Positions 1 to 7,373 of a DNA stretch of 26,667 nt are shown here, in pieces. A program made the translations under genes and the position numbers. The first letter of the stretch is position 1; the number at the start of each line of letters is the position of its first letter. Origin of the DNA: a virus. The notes under the pieces were generated by a model. The model was not told the DNA's origin and did not search any database. It was given only the letters and a program-made list of their open reading frames with translations. The stretch covers positions 1 to 26,667 of IMG/VR virus record IMGVR_UViG_3300031857_016370; one strand, written 5' to 3'.

Positions 1-27
1 TTGGAAAAATAAAAACTTATTAGAGAA

Positions 28-1350
28 ATGAAAAAATTAATATTACTTATTATTTTATTTATTCCTGTGATATCTTATTCACAGGAAGTTGACTACAGTG
101 ATACATTAGTTGATGGTATTGATGCTAGTTGGACTAATAACTTAGAAATTAATGGTGATAGTATTCAGGTTGCGGAAATGAATATAAAAGAAATTGTTAC
201 CACTTGGATTGCTCCAGAACCTGAACCTGTTGATGTTACTAAACTTTCAGAAGGTGATTTAGCAAGTATTGCTGAGGATGTTAAATTCTTGGATGAATTA
301 CCAAAGTCATATAATGATTTACCTAAAGAAGATTTGAGAAATGTTTTAGTTCAAATTGATAATAAACTTGCCAAACTTACAGCAGAACGTGATTCATTAT
401 TAGCTCAAGCGGTTAGAAATGAAGAACTTATTAAATCTAAAGAAAATACAATTAGTTCGTTAGGTAAAGAAAAAAATATTATTGGTTTGACTTTGGAAAC
501 AGGTAATTTAACTGATGAAAATGGAAACTTAATACACGAAAAAACTGATTTAGAAAAAGAAAGAGAAACTTTAAAGAAATATCTTTACACTGCTTTAGGT
601 GTTTTGGCGCTATTTGGTTTAATATTAGCAATTGTTCTTCAAAGAAAAAGAATACAAGTACAAGATGTTGAAATTGAACAACAGATTAATGACATTGCTA
701 AAAAGAATAGTTACTTAGAGCATGCCGCAAGAATCATCCGTCACGATATGCACTCCGGTATTAACACATATATGCCAAGAGGTATTACTTCACTAGAAAA
801 GAGATTAACCAATGAAGACATCCAAAGATTAAAGATTGAAGGAGCGTTAAAGATGGTTAAAGAAGGGTTGAGTCACACACAAAAAGTTTATAAGAGTGTT
901 TATGAATTTACTAATCTTGTTAAACAAAATGTTGTACTGAATAAATCTTTGGTTAACACTAAAGATTTGATATGGAAATATATTTCACCAAATTCTTATA
1001 GTACACAAGTTGAGATATCTGATTTAACTGATATGGAAGTTAACGAGACTTTATTCTGTAATGCGGTTGAAAACTTAATCAAAAATGGACTATCTTATAA
1101 TGACAGTGAAGTTAAAAAAATTAAAATATATAACGAAGAAGAGTATTTAATAGTTGAGGACAACGGTAGAGGATTCTCACAAAAAGATTTTGAAAAACAT
1201 TTAAAGAAGTATTCAAAAAAAGCAGATGTCACAGGTGACGAGAAAGGTCTTGGATTGAATATATCTGTTGCGATATTAGAAGAGCATGGTTTCAAATTAT
1301 CTTGTGAGAAAACTGAAAATGGAACCAAAATGAAAATAAAAATAAAATAA
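28..1350 (+). CDS. Membrane sensor histidine kinase
   Basis: A 440-residue protein with the parts of a two-component sensor kinase in order. Residues 1-19 form a signal peptide ending in SYSQ. Residues 20-185 would be extracytoplasmic and are coiled-coil-like at 105-185. A transmembrane segment lies at about 186-205. The cytoplasmic part has a short coiled coil, then an H-box (IIRHDMHSG) whose His239 is the probable phospho-acceptor. The HATPase_c domain shows the N-box (NAVENLIKNG, about 345-354), G1 box (VEDNGRGF, 376-383) and G2 box (EKGLGLNIS, 405-413). All catalytic motifs look intact, so it should autophosphorylate. It is the first gene of a tight operon; the receiver-domain gene starts 14 nt downstream. 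I see no known ligand domain. Sensor kinases are very rare in phages, so this is probably a captured host module. Family confident, signal unknown. Confidence 0.9.
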   Translation: MKKLILLIILFIPVISYSQEVDYSDTLVDGIDASWTNNLEINGDSIQVAEMNIKEIVTTWIAPEPEPVDVTKLSEGDLASIAEDVKFLDELPKSYNDLPKEDLRNVLVQIDNKLAKLTAERDSLLAQAVRNEELIKSKENTISSLGKEKNIIGLTLETGNLTDENGNLIHEKTDLEKERETLKKYLYTALGVLALFGLILAIVLQRKRIQVQDVEIEQQINDIAKKNSYLEHAARIIRHDMHSGINTYMPRGITSLEKRLTNEDIQRLKIEGALKMVKEGLSHTQKVYKSVYEFTNLVKQNVVLNKSLVNTKDLIWKYISPNSYSTQVEISDLTDMEVNETLFCNAVENLIKNGLSYNDSEVKKIKIYNEEEYLIVEDNGRGFSQKDFEKHLKKYSKKADVTGDEKGLGLNISVAILEEHGFKLSCEKTENGTKMKIKIK

Positions 1351-1364
1351 AGAAAGAAAAAAAC

Positions 1365-1796
1365 ATGATTGATTCAATTTTGTTAGTGGATGATGAGGAT
1401 TTATTCCACTTGGTTTTTGAGGACAGTTGCTCCTTGTTAGACATTACTTTGTCATTAAAAAGTTTAAATAGTTCTGACGAAGCGGCTAAATTATTTGCTG
1501 AGTGGCAGAAAAACCCTGACGGAAGACCTGAGTGTGTGTTTGTTGATTTGAACATTATAGGTTCATCATTTGATGGTATTGAACTTATCCGTAAGGTTAA
1601 TTTCGAGTACGGTAACCACGTGGTTATTGGAATTATTTCTTCAAGTAACGAACCTGAAGAACAAGCTAAAGCTATTCAGGCAGGTGCCCAATTCTGGATT
1701 ATCAAATCAGATGATATTGAACCAAGATTAGAAGAATTTAAGAAAGATTACGATTTATACAAAAAGAGAACAGCACCATTCAAAGTATATAAATGA
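1365..1796 (+). CDS. Single-domain response regulator (receiver only)
   Basis: A 143-residue protein consisting of one CheY-like receiver domain. It shows the acidic pocket in LLVDDEDL (Asp9, Asp10), the phospho-acceptor Asp61 in VFVDLN, the Ser92 region after beta-4 (IGIISSSN), and the conserved Lys114 in FWIIKSDD. There is no DNA-binding or enzymatic output domain; about 25 charged residues follow the receiver fold. It starts 14 nt after the histidine kinase stop and overlaps the next gene by ATGA (1793-1796), so the two are translationally coupled. The natural inference is that the upstream kinase phosphorylates it and that it acts through protein contact, perhaps with the coiled-coil membrane proteins encoded next. 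The N-terminal loop after beta-3 (IIGSSFDG) is longer than usual. Confidence 0.88.
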   Translation: MIDSILLVDDEDLFHLVFEDSCSLLDITLSLKSLNSSDEAAKLFAEWQKNPDGRPECVFVDLNIIGSSFDGIELIRKVNFEYGNHVVIGIISSSNEPEEQAKAIQAGAQFWIIKSDDIEPRLEEFKKDYDLYKKRTAPFKVYK

Positions 1797-2479
1797 TTGT
1801 TTTAAGTAAAGATACCAAAAAAGAACTAATTGAACTCCTCCAATCCAAGAACATTGGGTTGGAAGGGAACATAGTTAAACTTATTGACCCTGAGGATGAT
1901 GAGGAGTTTAAAACTTACTTGAAACAATGTGTTGATAAGGATATTTCGGCGAGGAGAAAACGTTTGGAAATGACAAAACAAGTCCAATCTCAAAATGCTG
2001 AATTAACCAAACTAAATGAGGCCAATCAGACAATGATGGAAGAACTCCAAGAGACATTAAAAAATGTTGAGGAGTCAAAACTAACATTTGAAGTTCAGAA
2101 CAGAGAATTAAATGAATGGAAACAGGAGAATTTGAGACTGACAGACGAACTCCAACAGGAGATGGTTAAATCGGAACAAGCAAGAATAACCGCTGAAAAC
2201 GCTAAAAATGAGGCGGAAAATAATTTAGATTTAATACAAAAGAAAACTCAGTTTGAGTTGATAAACAACATTGTTAGGGTTGCTCTTTATGTAATCATAG
2301 GGGTTGGAACCATAACTACTGGAATATATGTTTATTCTATGACAATAGGAATGGATACTGATATTATTGGTTCAACTTGGAGTAATATGTTTGGTATTCT
2401 GTTAACAAATAGTTTCAGTATCGTGGGAACAATACTCGGTGTGAAATATGGTGCGAGTCCTAACAAAGATGATAAATAA
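1793..2479 (+). CDS. Coiled-coil protein with two C-terminal membrane segments
   Basis: A 228-residue protein of unknown family. Residues 1-55 are a charged globular stretch. Residues 56-155 are a long heptad-rich coiled coil. Two hydrophobic segments at about 160-182 (VRVALYVIIGVGTITTGIYV) and 196-218 look like a membrane hairpin, and the tail is short and charged. The start overlaps the receiver gene stop by ATGA, so the two are made together. Context suggests a membrane-anchored scaffold or output partner of the two-component pair, but no motif proves this. No catalytic residues were recognised. Confidence 0.75.
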   Translation: MIVLSKDTKKELIELLQSKNIGLEGNIVKLIDPEDDEEFKTYLKQCVDKDISARRKRLEMTKQVQSQNAELTKLNEANQTMMEELQETLKNVEESKLTFEVQNRELNEWKQENLRLTDELQQEMVKSEQARITAENAKNEAENNLDLIQKKTQFELINNIVRVALYVIIGVGTITTGIYVYSMTIGMDTDIIGSTWSNMFGILLTNSFSIVGTILGVKYGASPNKDDK

Positions 2480-2498
2480 ACAAAAAAAAATAAAAAAA

Positions 2499-2990
2499 AT
2501 GTCAAACCTAAAAAAACTATTAATTGGTGAAAGCACTTATGTTAAAGTAGAAGATAAAAATCGTTTCTACTACATGTTACAACAAATGCAATCAAATCGT
2601 TGGAAAATTACAAGTATCGTATTATTCTTGTTTTTCTTCATTATTGCAGGTATAAATTCGGCAGTATTCTTTGGAGTATCTATTGAAGAGAACTGGAAAG
2701 AAATGTTATTAATCCTATTAGGAGCATTTGTCGGTAACTTAAATAAAGTTGTTGATTATTGGTTCAATTCAGAAGATAGAGATAAGATGTTAATTCAAAA
2801 AGTTGATGAAGAAGACGGAACATCATTATCTAATGTTGCTGAATACCCAACAACACCAAGACCACCACAAGGTCCAGTTGTCGTAGTTAATCATGTTAAA
2901 GAAGAAACTACTGTGGTTGAAGAACCAATGACTTATACTGAACCTGAAGTATATGAGGAACCAACACAAGAAGGTGAAGAAAATATCTAA
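2499..2990 (+). CDS. Small membrane protein with Pro/Glu-rich tail
   Basis: 163 residues from the ATG at 2499, which follows an A-rich leader typical of Bacteroidota starts. An in-frame ATG at 2448 would extend it back into the previous gene and adds only a Lys/Arg-rich stretch, so 2499 is preferred. It has two hydrophobic segments (about residues 34-58 and 66-82), then a cytoplasmic-type charged region, then a low-complexity tail rich in Pro, Thr, Val and Glu (PTTPRPPQGP followed by TEPEVYEEPT). Last gene of the signalling operon; a strong terminator follows 20 nt later. Function unknown. The tail could be a binding or linker segment. Confidence 0.7.
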   Translation: MSNLKKLLIGESTYVKVEDKNRFYYMLQQMQSNRWKITSIVLFLFFFIIAGINSAVFFGVSIEENWKEMLLILLGAFVGNLNKVVDYWFNSEDRDKMLIQKVDEEDGTSLSNVAEYPTTPRPPQGPVVVVNHVKEETTVVEEPMTYTEPEVYEEPTQEGEENI

Positions 2991-3010
2991 TAAATTAAGA
3001 TAACATTAAA

Positions 3011-3038
3011 AACCCCACTCTCTCAAGTGGGGTTTTTT
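3011..3038. terminator. Bidirectional intrinsic terminator
   Basis: A 9-bp stem (AACCCCACT / AGTGGGGTT) with loop CTCTCA is followed by six T on the plus strand and preceded by an A-run, so it can end both the plus-strand signalling operon and the minus-strand synthetase-like gene that stops at 3043. Confidence 0.9.
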
Positions 3039-3042
3039 ATTT

Positions 3043-3894
3043 TTAATATCCTGTAGATTCAGTTTCCCAAACTTCTTCTTTAAGTTTTTTATTTAACTCA
3101 TAAGCTCTAGCCAAACGAGTCATTCCTATTCCACCACCAAAACGTGGGAAGAAATTATGAGATAAAAACTCTCCCAATTCTTTTTCTACTCTTTCTTTAC
3201 CGAATAATTCAAACAACTTAGCAGAATAACCACCATTTTCTATCGTGTAGAAGTTATTTCTCATTTCCTCAACATTGGAACTTCTTTCTGCGGAACCTAT
3301 AGTTTCCTGACCAAACAATATTACATCAACTTTGTTGAATATTTTGTTTTTACCTTCTCTCATATTCCAAAATGGATTTGTTCTGTACGGGAAGTTCTGT
3401 AGAGATACTACTGAACCTTTCTCTTCCCACATTCTTGTTTCGTGTTCGTTTTCTAAAATTTGAACTCCACCATATTCTTCACAAACATCGTCATAATTCA
3501 CTTCAACCGGGTTATTAAACCCAAGATAATCTAAAAGTTCCGATTCAAGTTTTAACATTTCTTTCATTCCACCTTTTGATTCAAATTCAAACATTGGGAA
3601 AATCATTTCGTGACGACCTGGAATTGGGTCTTTCTCTTGTCTATAAGACGTTGAAATACAATATACACCGTCCCATTCAGGATTCTTAAGAAGTTCGTAT
3701 TCTAACCACATTTGACCCGTCTGTGGTAGTGGCCAAACCTCCCCCTGATAATTAAATGTTGTTATTGAGTGTGGATTTTCACACGCTGCCAAGATTGACA
3801 ATCTTGATTGGGTTGGAACTTCTTTAAATCCTTTGTTTTGGAAGAATGTTCTCATCTTTTGAACTAACTCGTTGTAAGTTTCTGTGTTTTTCAT
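3043..3894 (-). CDS. Class II aaRS-like protein, probable asparagine synthetase A (archaeal type)
   Basis: A 283-residue catalytic core of the AspRS/AsnRS subclass of class II synthetases without an anticodon-binding domain. Motif 2 is seen as SYRQEKD then GRHEMIFPMFEFES, and motif 3 as FPRFGGGIGMTRLARAY with the ATP-binding arginine. Stand-alone cores of this size are known as archaeal-type asparagine synthetase (aspartate + ammonia + ATP to asparagine), which evolved from AspRS; this is the best guess. The alternative is a truncated AsnRS/AspRS paralogue that aminoacylates something else. It is transcribed alone on the minus strand, convergent with the signalling operon and divergent from dnaK. 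Its leader contains a terminator-like hairpin 40 nt upstream of the start. Family confident, exact reaction less so. Confidence 0.8.
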   Translation of the reverse strand: MKNTETYNELVQKMRTFFQNKGFKEVPTQSRLSILAACENPHSITTFNYQGEVWPLPQTGQMWLEYELLKNPEWDGVYCISTSYRQEKDPIPGRHEMIFPMFEFESKGGMKEMLKLESELLDYLGFNNPVEVNYDDVCEEYGGVQILENEHETRMWEEKGSVVSLQNFPYRTNPFWNMREGKNKIFNKVDVILFGQETIGSAERSSNVEEMRNNFYTIENGGYSAKLFELFGKERVEKELGEFLSHNFFPRFGGGIGMTRLARAYELNKKLKEEVWETESTGY

Positions 3895-3933
3895 TTTTTT
3901 GTTTTTTTTATTTATTTTATTTATTAAAAGGGC

Positions 3934-3959
3934 AAAAAAAATCCTCCCGAAGGAGGATT
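3934..3959 (-). terminator. Terminator-like hairpin in the leader of the minus-strand gene
   Basis: On the minus strand an 8-bp stem AATCCTCC / GGAGGATT with a UUCG tetraloop is followed directly by a T-run: a textbook intrinsic terminator. It lies upstream of the synthetase-like gene start at 3894, so it either ends a short minus-strand transcript from 3960-4150 or acts as an attenuator of that gene. The T-run is much weaker in the plus direction. Confidence 0.7.
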
Positions 3960-4051
3960 ATTTATATATTTTTGTGTTATTCGTTATCATATTTAAGAAT
4001 AAATACGTTAATTTTTCACAAAATAAAGTTTTTTTTAAAAAAAAATACTAT

Positions 4052-4075
4052 ACTGACATTTTGTCAGTTTTTTTG
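4052..4075 (+). terminator. Short plus-strand terminator upstream of dnaK
   Basis: Stem ACTGAC / GTCAGT around ATTTT, followed by seven T. No plus-strand gene I can support lies between 3895 and 4050, so it would end a short untranslated transcript or read-through. dnaK starts 84 nt further on. Confidence 0.6.
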
Positions 4076-4098
4076 TTTTGGCACATTGTTTAATAATC

Positions 4099-4116
4099 GG
4101 GGTCGGACTTGACTCC
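4099..4116 (+). promoter_or_regulatory. Hairpin in the dnaK leader
   Basis: GGGGTC / GACTCC can form a 6-bp stem (one G-U) with a six-base loop, 43 nt before the dnaK start, in a leader otherwise almost pure A/T. It is not a CIRCE element (no TTAGCACTC repeat). Role unknown. Confidence 0.35.
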
Positions 4117-4158
4117 ATAAAATAAAATTTATATTATTAAACAAAAATTAATTAAACT

Positions 4159-6024
4159 ATGGGAAAAATTATAGGAATTGACCTTGGAACAACTAATTCA
4201 TGTGTTGCCGTAATGGAAGGTAACGAACCAGTTGTGATTACAAACAGTGAAGGAAAAAGAACCACCCCTTCAATTGTGGGTTTCTTAAATGGTGGTGAAA
4301 GAAAGGTTGGCGACCCGGCTAAACGTCAGGCGGTTACTAATCCTGATAAAACTATTTCATCTATCAAGCGTTTCATGGGAAGTAGCTTTGATGAAAGTAA
4401 AAGTGAAATAAAACGTGTACCTTACAAAGTAGTTAAGGGTGATGGTGGGACTCCTCGTGTTGAAATTGAAGACAGAAAGTATTCTCCACAAGAAATTTCT
4501 GCGATGGTTCTTCAGAAGATGAAACAAACTGCTGAAGATTATTTGGGAAGTGAAGTTACTGAAGCAGTTATCACGGTTCCGGCTTACTTTAACGACGCTC
4601 AACGTCAAGCTACGAAAGAAGCTGGCGAGATTGCGGGATTAAAAGTGATGAGAATTGTTAACGAACCAACTGCCGCAGCACTTGCTTACGGTCTTGACAA
4701 ACAATCTAAAGACATGAAGATTGTTGTGTTTGACTGTGGTGGTGGAACTCATGACGTATCAGTTTTGGAGTTGGGTGATGGCGTATTTGAAGTATTATCA
4801 ACTGATGGTGATACACATCTTGGTGGTGATGACTTTGACCAAGCAATCATTGACTGGTTGGTAACTGAGTTCAAAGATGAAAACGGAATTGACTTGACGA
4901 AAGATGCGATGGCTCTTCAACGTCTTCGTGAAGGTGCTGAGAAGGCGAAGATTGAATTATCTTCTTCACCATCTACGGAGATTAACTTACCATACATTAT
5001 GCCTGTTGACGGTATACCTAAACACTTGGTAAGAACATTGTCTAAGGCTAAATTTGAACAACTTGTTGATAGTTTGGTTGAAAGAACAATCGCTCCTTGT
5101 AAGTCGGCTTTGAAAAATGCGGGACTTAAGACAACTGATATTGATGAAATCATTTTGGTTGGTGGAACAACACGTATTCCGGCAATTCAAGAAGCGGTTA
5201 AGAAGTTCTTTGGTAAGGACCCATCAAAAGGTGTTAATCCTGATGAGGTTGTTGCTCTTGGGGCAGCTATCCAAGCAGGAGTATTGGCAGGTGATGTTAA
5301 AGATGTGTTATTGTTAGACGTTACACCACTATCACTTGGTATTGAAACAATGGGTGGAGTATTCACAAAATTAATTGAAGCAAATACCACAATCCCAACC
5401 AAGAAATCACAAGTATTCTCAACCGCAGTTGATAACCAACCGTCTGTTGAAATTCACGTATTACAAGGTGAGAGAGCAATGGCTAAAGATAACCGAACCA
5501 TTGGACGATTCCACTTGGACGGTATTCCACCATCAATGAGAGGGGTTCCACAAATTGAAGTTACTTTTGATATTGATGCGAATGGTATTATTAATGTATC
5601 GGCAGTTGACAAAGGAACTGATAAGAAACAAACTATTAGAATTGAGGCTTCTTCAGGACTTTCAAAAGAAGAAATTGAAAACATGAGAAAAGAGGCTGAG
5701 ATGAATGCAGAATCTGATAAAAAAGCGAAAGAAGATGCTGAAACAATAAATCAGGCGGATTCACTAATCTTTTCAATTGAAAAAACATTAAAAGATTTAG
5801 ATGATAAACTAACTGAAACTCAAAAATCAGATATCAATACCGCACTTGATGAATTGAAAAAGTCACATTCTGAAAGAAATGTTGAAGATATTAAGGTGAA
5901 TATGGATAAATTGAATTCAACATTCCAAGAAATAAGTTCAACACTTTATGGTCAAGGTGATGAAAACATGACTGAACAAGATTCTGAAGTATCTGATGTT
6001 GATTTTGAAGAAGTTAAGAAATAA
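4159..6024 (+). CDS. dnaK: Hsp70 chaperone DnaK
   Basis: A 621-residue, full-length DnaK. The nucleotide-binding domain (about 1-385) has the first phosphate motif [11 protein letters not shown] at 5-15, a second phosphate motif reading [13 protein letters not shown], and the adenosine motif [13 protein letters not shown]. The interdomain linker is [13 protein letters not shown]. The substrate-binding domain and helical lid follow, and the tail ends in the acidic FEEVKK typical of DnaK, which recruits partners such as GrpE- and DnaJ-assisted clients. In most DnaKs the second phosphate motif is DLGGGTFD; here Leu is Cys and Phe is His, a small oddity. GC content and codon use are more host-like than in the neighbours. 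No dnaJ or grpE is nearby, so host co-chaperones are presumably used. Start chosen by homology; leader is A-rich without a Shine-Dalgarno site. Confidence 0.97.
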   Translation: MGKIIGIDLGTTNSCVAVMEGNEPVVITNSEGKRTTPSIVGFLNGGERKVGDPAKRQAVTNPDKTISSIKRFMGSSFDESKSEIKRVPYKVVKGDGGTPRVEIEDRKYSPQEISAMVLQKMKQTAEDYLGSEVTEAVITVPAYFNDAQRQATKEAGEIAGLKVMRIVNEPTAAALAYGLDKQSKDMKIVVFDCGGGTHDVSVLELGDGVFEVLSTDGDTHLGGDDFDQAIIDWLVTEFKDENGIDLTKDAMALQRLREGAEKAKIELSSSPSTEINLPYIMPVDGIPKHLVRTLSKAKFEQLVDSLVERTIAPCKSALKNAGLKTTDIDEIILVGGTTRIPAIQEAVKKFFGKDPSKGVNPDEVVALGAAIQAGVLAGDVKDVLLLDVTPLSLGIETMGGVFTKLIEANTTIPTKKSQVFSTAVDNQPSVEIHVLQGERAMAKDNRTIGRFHLDGIPPSMRGVPQIEVTFDIDANGIINVSAVDKGTDKKQTIRIEASSGLSKEEIENMRKEAEMNAESDKKAKEDAETINQADSLIFSIEKTLKDLDDKLTETQKSDINTALDELKKSHSERNVEDIKVNMDKLNSTFQEISSTLYGQGDENMTEQDSEVSDVDFEEVKK

Positions 6025-6045
6025 CTTAAAATTTTATAAAATAAG

Positions 6046-6078
6046 ACCCTCAAAATTTTGGGGGTTTTATTTTTTTTA
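6046..6078 (+). terminator. Terminator after dnaK
   Basis: A 10-bp stem ACCCTCAAAA / TTTTGGGGGT (one G-U pair, almost no loop) is followed by T-rich sequence. It overlaps the -33 part of the next promoter. Confidence 0.75.
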
Positions 6079-6087
6079 GTATATTTG
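6058..6087 (+). promoter_or_regulatory. Bacteroidota-type promoter for 6091 gene
   Basis: TTG at 6058-6060, a 19-nt spacer, then TATATTTG at 6080-6087, matching the -33 TTG / -7 TAnnTTTG consensus. The ATG at 6091 is only three bases after the -7 box, so the mRNA is probably leaderless or nearly so. Confidence 0.7.
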
Positions 6088-6090
6088 TGT

Positions 6091-6270
6091 ATGATTGGAT
6101 TTTTTATCAACTGTTTAATATTCACGTCTTTTAGCCGATTTATGGATTACTATAAAAGGGACGCTAAATTTGAGGGAATACAAGAAGAAATTGCAAACCT
6201 AATAGGTACGTTTTTAGTTGGACTAGTGGTAATTGGTATTTTTTATTTAATTTTATTTTTAATACTTTAA
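6091..6270 (+). CDS. Small two-span membrane protein
   Basis: 59 residues from the ATG at 6091. It has a hydrophobic N-terminus (MIGFFINCLIFTSFSRF), a central hydrophilic part (DYYKRDAKFEGIQEE) and a second strongly hydrophobic segment at the C-terminus (GTFLVGLVVIGIFYLILFL). An upstream in-frame ATG at 6058 lies inside the dnaK terminator and before the promoter -7 box, so it is rejected. Function unknown. The next gene starts two bases after its stop. Confidence 0.55.
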   Translation: MIGFFINCLIFTSFSRFMDYYKRDAKFEGIQEEIANLIGTFLVGLVVIGIFYLILFLIL

Positions 6271-6271
6271 T

Positions 6272-6433
6272 ATGAAAATAGTTACAAGAGTTTACGAAGA
6301 TGAAGAAACAATATCAACATGGACTTATGATTTAGATAAGTTCAAGAACGGACCAATTTCTGTTGATATCAAATACAAAAACGAACCTGTAAAAAAACGT
6401 TCAGGTAGAGAAAAAAACCCAAATAAAAAATGA
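6272..6433 (+). CDS. Small charged hypothetical protein
   Basis: A 53-residue ORF in a tight run: it starts directly after the preceding stop and its own stop overlaps the HAD gene start as ATGA (6430-6433). The N-terminal part looks like a short beta-rich fold (MKIVTRVYEDEETISTWTY). The last 15 residues are basic (VKKRSGREKNPNKK). Junction structure and codon use support it as real; no family recognised. Confidence 0.6.
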   Translation: MKIVTRVYEDEETISTWTYDLDKFKNGPISVDIKYKNEPVKKRSGREKNPNKK

Positions 6434-7002
6434 AAACAATATTTTTAGACCACGATGGAGTTATCTGTCTGTCCACTAATTGGGGGTCACGATTTAAAAA
6501 ACAAAAAAAATATAGAAAAAAATTGAGTCAATCAGTAATGACAATGCCTCTTGATGCTCGTTTTGATAACTTTGATAAGAAATCAATCAAGGTATTGAAT
6601 GAAATCTTGGAACAGACCGGCGCAGAAATCGTTGTATCTTCTGATTGGAAAGTTTGGTGTTCAGTTGAGGAAATGGGTGATTACTATGAGAAACAAGGTA
6701 TCATCAAACGACCAATTGATTTCACAACAAATGTGATTGATGGTGAAAAAGTTACATGGTACCGAAATTGGGATTTGGAAGGAACAAGAAGTATACAAAT
6801 CCAAGAATGGTTAAAAGAACATCCTGAGGTAACACATTGGGTGGCGATTGATGATTTGGATATGGGCAAGACCGGACTACATTACGGAATGGAATTTGAA
6901 CACGAATGGGGGTTGGATAACTTTGTCTTAACACCTTTGAACAATGAAGGTATTAAACAAGTAGGGGTTAAAGAAAAGGTTTTATCTTTCTTGGAAGGAT
7001 AA
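6430..7002 (+). CDS. HAD-like hydrolase (phosphatase or RNA-repair type)
   Basis: A 190-residue HAD-superfamily protein. Motif I is FLDHDGVI with the nucleophile Asp7 and the acid/base Asp9; motif II is IVVSSDWK; the acidic motif IV is VAIDDLDMG. It lacks a clear cap domain and resembles the HAD type found in 'Swiss Army Knife' RNA-repair proteins and in stand-alone phage proteins. In T4-like phages related phosphatases heal tRNA or nucleotide 3' ends; that role is only inferred here. It is coupled to the preceding small gene through ATGA. Catalytic residues look intact. Confidence 0.75.
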   Translation: MKTIFLDHDGVICLSTNWGSRFKKQKKYRKKLSQSVMTMPLDARFDNFDKKSIKVLNEILEQTGAEIVVSSDWKVWCSVEEMGDYYEKQGIIKRPIDFTTNVIDGEKVTWYRNWDLEGTRSIQIQEWLKEHPEVTHWVAIDDLDMGKTGLHYGMEFEHEWGLDNFVLTPLNNEGIKQVGVKEKVLSFLEG

Positions 7003-7010
7003 TATTTATT
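7003..7010 (+). promoter_or_regulatory. TATTTATT motif before the 7015 start
   Basis: TATTTATT ends four bases before the ATG at 7015. It belongs to a series of TATTTATA/T sequences placed just upstream of genes from 7.0 to 15.5 kb (see findings). Confidence 0.4.
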
Positions 7011-7014
7011 CTAT

Positions 7015-7362
7015 ATGAAGTATATTATTACAGAGTCACAATCTAAATTGCTCCAACCGACAATTCAATCATTAATTGATTCTGAACTTGATTCATTACG
7101 TACAGAATCTGAAGACTGGGGGATGGAAGATATGGATGCAATTCATGAAGTGCAATCTGTAGACAAAATAGTTATTGATAGAATTGTAACAGTATCCAAA
7201 ATAAAAGTTTACGTTAACATTTATACTAATTCAAACAGAAACGATTTTGACAATTTAAGGGCTGAGATTCAATATAGAATAGAAGATTGGCTTCCAAACA
7301 TTGAATTGTATATTGAAAACATAATAGACGACAGGGAATTTGGACCTGGAATTGATTGGTAA
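7015..7362 (+). CDS. Hypothetical protein with ITE leader motif
   Basis: A 115-residue protein of unknown family. It starts MKYIITESQSKLL, with the I-T-E tripeptide ending at residue 7. That is the form of the T4 prohead-protease site (I/L-x-E), and similar leaders recur in this block. The rest is acidic with predicted alpha/beta content and no membrane segment; it ends GPGIDW. A TATTTATT motif lies immediately upstream. Possibly a head-packaged protein, by inference from the leader only. Confidence 0.65.
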   Translation: MKYIITESQSKLLQPTIQSLIDSELDSLRTESEDWGMEDMDAIHEVQSVDKIVIDRIVTVSKIKVYVNIYTNSNRNDFDNLRAEIQYRIEDWLPNIELYIENIIDDREFGPGIDW

Positions 7363-7373
7363 TTAAATTATAT

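Noticed and set aside
3846-4112. Plus-strand Phe/Lys-rich frames over the dnaK upstream gap
   Set aside because: Composed of poly-T and poly-A sequence, they cross two terminator hairpins and overlap the start of the minus-strand synthetase-like gene; no protein-like pattern.
4117-4158. A TAnnTTTG promoter directly before dnaK
   Set aside because: The leader has only AT-rich sequence without the TTTG core, so the dnaK promoter was not located.
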